This document shows, piece after piece, positions 5,002 through 7,005 of a DNA stretch of 7,005 bases. Location of the stretch: contig JAIRPU010000162.1 of assembly GCA_031256815.1 (NCBI GenBank), positions 1-7,005 on the forward strand, given 5' to 3'. The stretch comes from Spirochaetaceae bacterium. Lineage in GTDB: Bacteria; Spirochaetota; Spirochaetia; Treponematales; Breznakiellaceae. Every line of letters begins with the position of its first letter. The stretch's first letter is position 1. The position numbers and the translations under genes were made by a program. Below the pieces are notes generated by a model. That model searched no databases, had not been told where the DNA came from, and saw only the letters and a program-made list of their open reading frames with translations.

Positions 5002-5362
5002 ATGGATAAACTCATCATCCTGGCGCACACGGCGGGATAAATCCCGCCTGCATTGGTTTACCGCGTTGGCGTTCCCTGCGCCACGCCCTGCCGCTTTTTC
5101 ATGTTATACGCGCTTTGCGCGCATTAGCGGGCGGGGGCGCGGGAAACAAACCAGAAAAAACATTGATTTAGACCTGCCCCGCGATAAACTGATTGTAATT
5201 TCGGGGCTCTCAGGGAGCGGCAAGTCGAGCCTCGCGTTTGATACGATATTTGCCGAAGAGCAGCGCCGCTATGTGGAAAGCCTTTCCGCCTATGCCCGTA
5301 TGTTTTTGGGGCGCATGGAAAAGCCCGACCTCGACTATATCGAGGGGCTGTCGCCGGCGATT
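5002..5362 (+). pseudogene. uvrA: Broken 5' end of uvrA (excinuclease ABC subunit A)
   Basis: UvrA is the damage-recognition ATPase of nucleotide excision repair, normally about 940 residues. Only its first part is here, and it is damaged in three ways. First, ATG at 5002 encodes MDKLII, the expected UvrA start, but a 111-bp GC-rich insert (5020-5130) with in-frame stops follows. Second, coding resumes in the same frame as GARETNQK (5134 onward; family GAREHNLKN), and then a run of six A at 5155-5160, one more than expected, shifts the frame. From there it reads NIDLDLPRDKLIVISGL, Walker A GLSGSGKSS at 5204-5230, AEEQRRYVESLSAYARMFLG and YIEGLSPAI. Third, homology stops at the Ile codon 5360-5362, where intact UvrA would continue with IEQKT. 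The usual EGQRRY is EEQRRY here. A continuous frame from TTG 5066 to 5392 exists but starts inside the insert. A functional UvrA cannot come from this locus. Confidence 0.88.
5020..5130. repeat. 111-bp GC-rich hairpin insert inside uvrA
   Basis: This segment separates the MDKLII codons from the GARE codons of uvrA and has no counterpart in the UvrA protein. It contains three short hairpins: GGCGGGAT/ATCCCGCC around AA (5031-5048), TGGCG/CGCCA around 7 bases (5067-5083), and CGCGC/GCGCG around TTT (5109-5121). Its boundaries are uncertain by a few bases because the flanks are GC-rich. It codes for nothing recognisable, and frame 1 carries stops at 5038 and 5125. The build, a GC-rich piece with several small palindromes, recalls the block at 1-330, though I find no shared word longer than about 10 bases. 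A palindromic repeat element that inserted into uvrA is the simplest explanation. Confidence 0.6.
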
Positions 5363-6090
5363 TATTTTTTGAATACAAAAAGATATTCATGAGCCAACAA
5401 TAAAAAATTGTATTTTATACTGCTTTCTTTCCAGTAGCCTGTACTTTTACAATTAAATTGTTCCTTGATTATTATTTCTTTAAGATAAAATCCTGTATTT
5501 ATAAATATGTTCATTACAGAAAATCCAAGTTGAACCACATGCCCTTTACTCCTTGTGTCACCAATTAAAATGGCGCAATATTTATCATCTTTCAAAACAC
5601 GGAAACATTCACCGGCAACGGACTCCATTTCATATAAGAATTCTTTTATTTTACATCGAGACAAATCATTCCCGTTATCTTCGCTATACTTTATGATATT
5701 GGCATACGGTGGATGCGTGCATATTAAATCAATGCTCTCGTTAGCAATAAAATTCAAATCGCGTGCATCTCCGTTTCTTATAGTCGTCGCCGCCATATTA
5801 TCAATTTTGAAATTGCATTTTTCATGACATCGCACGAGCGCTGATTCATTCACATCTACTCCGATGCAATTTCGATTTAATAGTTTTGCTTCTACCAGTG
5901 TTGTCCCGCCTCCAACGAATTGATCAAGTACTAAATCGCCAGTTAATGAATATCGTAAAATTATATTTCTGGGAATAAATGGCGACCAATTTCCGGGATA
6001 TTTCGCGTCATGAGTAGCCCAATCTCCGCGTTTAGGGAAACGCCAAACGGTATTTAATTCAAGTTTGAAATCATCCGGTTCAAGTTTCAT
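5362..6090 (-). CDS. DNA methyltransferase of a type II restriction-modification cluster
   Basis: This is a probable site-specific amino-methyltransferase (N6-adenine or N4-cytosine) using S-adenosylmethionine. In its 242 residues, a conserved N-terminal WRFPKRGDWATHDAKYPGNW block (16-35) precedes the cofactor motif I, VLDQFVGGGTTLVEA (54-68). An acidic Asp79 in GVDVNE follows, then GDARDL (107-112), and the catalytic motif IV as THPPY (125-129). Motif IV is usually (D/N/S)PPY; the His variant may be a subfamily trait. Motif I comes before IV, excluding the beta-class order. It starts with ATGA overlapping the endonuclease stop, so translation is probably coupled; no separate Shine-Dalgarno sequence is seen. 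Its TAA overlaps the last uvrA base, and the protein ends at HEYLFVFKK, near the expected family end. The gene is AT-rich compared with malQ or uvrA, which suggests transfer. Recognition site unknown. Confidence 0.88.
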   Translation of the reverse strand: MKLEPDDFKLELNTVWRFPKRGDWATHDAKYPGNWSPFIPRNIILRYSLTGDLVLDQFVGGGTTLVEAKLLNRNCIGVDVNESALVRCHEKCNFKIDNMAATTIRNGDARDLNFIANESIDLICTHPPYANIIKYSEDNGNDLSRCKIKEFLYEMESVAGECFRVLKDDKYCAILIGDTRSKGHVVQLGFSVMNIFINTGFYLKEIIIKEQFNCKSTGYWKESSIKYNFLLLAHEYLFVFKK

Positions 6091-6857
6091 ACAGATTTTA
6101 TTTCATATTGTACGCTGTTGGTCAATTTTATGCTGTTATAATTATTAATATCATAAAATTCATAATTCCAAAGAGAATATACATCATGCCTTTTTTCAAA
6201 AAACAAGATATTGACTTTTTTTGAAGTATGATACTGCCATTGTCTATATGGGTAGTATAACTGCCTAATAATTGTGTTTTGCGTTTGAGAATTTTTTGCC
6301 TCTATCAATACAACTTGATTTTTGCCTTCATAACCAGCGTCAACTTCAGTTTGTACGCTTTCTGCGGTAATTTTTTGATTGAATCTTCCAGCAGTAAAAT
6401 CAAATTTCGGTGTATATTTTCTACCACGAATGGTAAGCACAAGACTTGTGTCATTCATAAAAGAACGAATAAGACTTGAAGCATAAGCAAAATCAAGATG
6501 TTGCATTTCAGAATTTCCAACTTTTGAAGTTTCTAATTCAAAATCAAGTTTAGATTTATAAGTAATTGGTGTTGTAATAATTTCAGGTATATCGACATAT
6601 CCTTCACCTTCTAAAATTACATAAGTTCTATTTTTTACCGGAAGTAAAAACAAATTGTTTTTTACAAATATCTCTGGACGGTCATCTCTTGAGTCTTGTT
6701 TGCATAAAACTCTGACTTCCCGCTCATTAGTAGTTGAAAAATGCGCGGTTGCTTTTTTGATTTGTTCTGCTGTCAATACATACGGCTCTTTTGAAAAATC
6801 ATGGTTATGTATTTCGTATTTATCAAATATTGCCTGCCAAGGTTTATGATTCATCAT
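6087..6857 (-). CDS. Type II restriction endonuclease, PD-(D/E)XK type
   Basis: This protein probably cuts DNA not protected by the flanking methyltransferases. It has 256 residues. The C-terminal half carries a PD-(D/E)XK-like site: Glu171 and Asp173 in TEVDAGYEG, then Glu186 and Lys188 in VVLIEAKN, followed by a conserved-looking IIRQLYYPYRQW (196-207). The N-terminal half has a EREVRVLCKQDSRDDRPEIF segment (45-64) and GEGYVDIPEI, and the middle GNSEMQHLDFAYASSLIRSF (114-133). From memory these match small restriction enzymes found next to adenine methyltransferase genes in other bacteria; the exact family and site are unverified. Two ATGs are adjacent (6857 and 6854). GGAG at 6864-6861 is three bases from the first and six from the second, so 6854 may be the true start. 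It overlaps the upstream methyltransferase by 14 bp and the downstream one by 4 bp. Confidence 0.82.
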   Translation of the reverse strand: MMNHKPWQAIFDKYEIHNHDFSKEPYVLTAEQIKKATAHFSTTNEREVRVLCKQDSRDDRPEIFVKNNLFLLPVKNRTYVILEGEGYVDIPEIITTPITYKSKLDFELETSKVGNSEMQHLDFAYASSLIRSFMNDTSLVLTIRGRKYTPKFDFTAGRFNQKITAESVQTEVDAGYEGKNQVVLIEAKNSQTQNTIIRQLYYPYRQWQYHTSKKVNILFFEKRHDVYSLWNYEFYDINNYNSIKLTNSVQYEIKSV

Positions 6858-7005
6858 TCACTCCATAATTTGTAATTACCAATTCACTGATTTTGCCGCG
6901 CCCTGCGCCCTTGCAATTTACCGCCCTGTTTGCGGAAACTTTATTAATGCTATAGCCTTTATACGCTTTTTCAAAAAAAGTATCGCTGGGATTTATTCTT
7001 GTTGG
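6844..7005 (-). CDS. D12-class (Dam-like) adenine methyltransferase, C-terminal end only
   Basis: An open frame of 53 codons enters from the window edge (7005) and stops with TAA at 6846-6844. It reads NPSDTFFEKAYKGYSI, then NRAVNCKGAGRGKISELVITNY. The ending N-R-x-x-N-x-x-x-x-x-R-G-x-x-x-E-L-x-x-x-N-Y is typical of the extreme C-terminus of D12-class N6-adenine methyltransferases such as Dam and DpnM, which mostly modify GATC. The catalytic and cofactor motifs lie outside the window, so the activity cannot be checked. It overlaps the endonuclease start by 14 bp, consistent with a coupled operon in which this protective enzyme is made first. If it is a GATC enzyme the whole cluster may be DpnII/MboI-like in specificity; this is inference. 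Confidence 0.75.
   Translation of the reverse strand, partial: PTRINPSDTFFEKAYKGYSINKVSANRAVNCKGAGRGKISELVITNYGVNDES

Noticed and set aside
5329..5345. Inverted repeat CCTCGA/TCGAGG as a terminator for the restriction-modification operon
   Set aside because: It encodes conserved UvrA residues (DLDYIEG) and has no T run on the minus strand, so it is a chance palindrome in coding sequence.
5066..5392. A 108-residue UvrA-like gene starting at TTG 5066
   Set aside because: Its first 20 or so residues come from the hairpin insert and its last few from the antisense of the methyltransferase gene; it is a by-product of the broken uvrA, not a gene.
6899..6910. 12-base match (CGCCCTGCGCCC) in inverted orientation to 243-254 in the upstream GC-rich block
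   Set aside because: At 6899-6910 it encodes the conserved Gly/Arg-rich C-terminal motif of the D12 methyltransferase; a short GC-only match is likely chance.

Overview
The window looks like chromosomal DNA from a spirochaete, most probably a Treponema-like host-associated bacterium. That placement is inferred from remembered resemblance of the 4-alpha-glucanotransferase, the 92-residue protein, ribosomal protein S21 and the UvrA fragment to treponemal proteins; no search was possible. Housekeeping genes have moderate base composition. They are interrupted by two very GC-rich hairpin-dense stretches (about 1-330 and 5020-5130) and followed by a visibly AT-rich block (about 5363-7005) that looks acquired.

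Layout. 1-370 is non-coding and full of perfect short inverted repeats plus a 3 x 10 bp tandem repeat. 403-2397 (+) is malQ, a GH77 4-alpha-glucanotransferase with all three catalytic acids. Converging on it from the minus strand is a two-gene unit: a secreted protein of an uncharacterised family (2663-3676) followed by a 92-residue conserved-looking protein (2375-2653) whose end overlaps the malQ end by 23 bp. Diverging from that unit is an FtsL/DivIC-like division protein (3805-4077, +), then rpsU for S21 (4149-4352, +) with a strong ribosome binding site and a TTG start. A hairpin terminator at 4370-4409 separates rpsU from the convergent YaiI/YqxD-family gene (4382-4870, -).

From 5002 the window holds a broken uvrA. 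Its first six codons (MDKLII) are separated from the rest by a 111-bp GC-rich hairpin insert, the reading frame is then lost by one extra A in an A run, and the gene stops abruptly about 100 codons in. At that point a restriction-modification cluster begins on the minus strand. In transcription order it has the C-terminal end of a D12-class (Dam-like) adenine methyltransferase that runs off the window, a PD-(D/E)XK endonuclease, and a second DNA methyltransferase. The three genes overlap head to tail, and the last stop codon overlaps the final uvrA codon.

The most interesting content is the layered decay of uvrA (hairpin insert, frameshift, restriction-modification insertion) and the similarity in style between that insert and the hairpin block upstream of malQ. 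I did not find evidence for a wholly new system; the restriction-modification cluster is of recognisable type, with its recognition sequence unknown.
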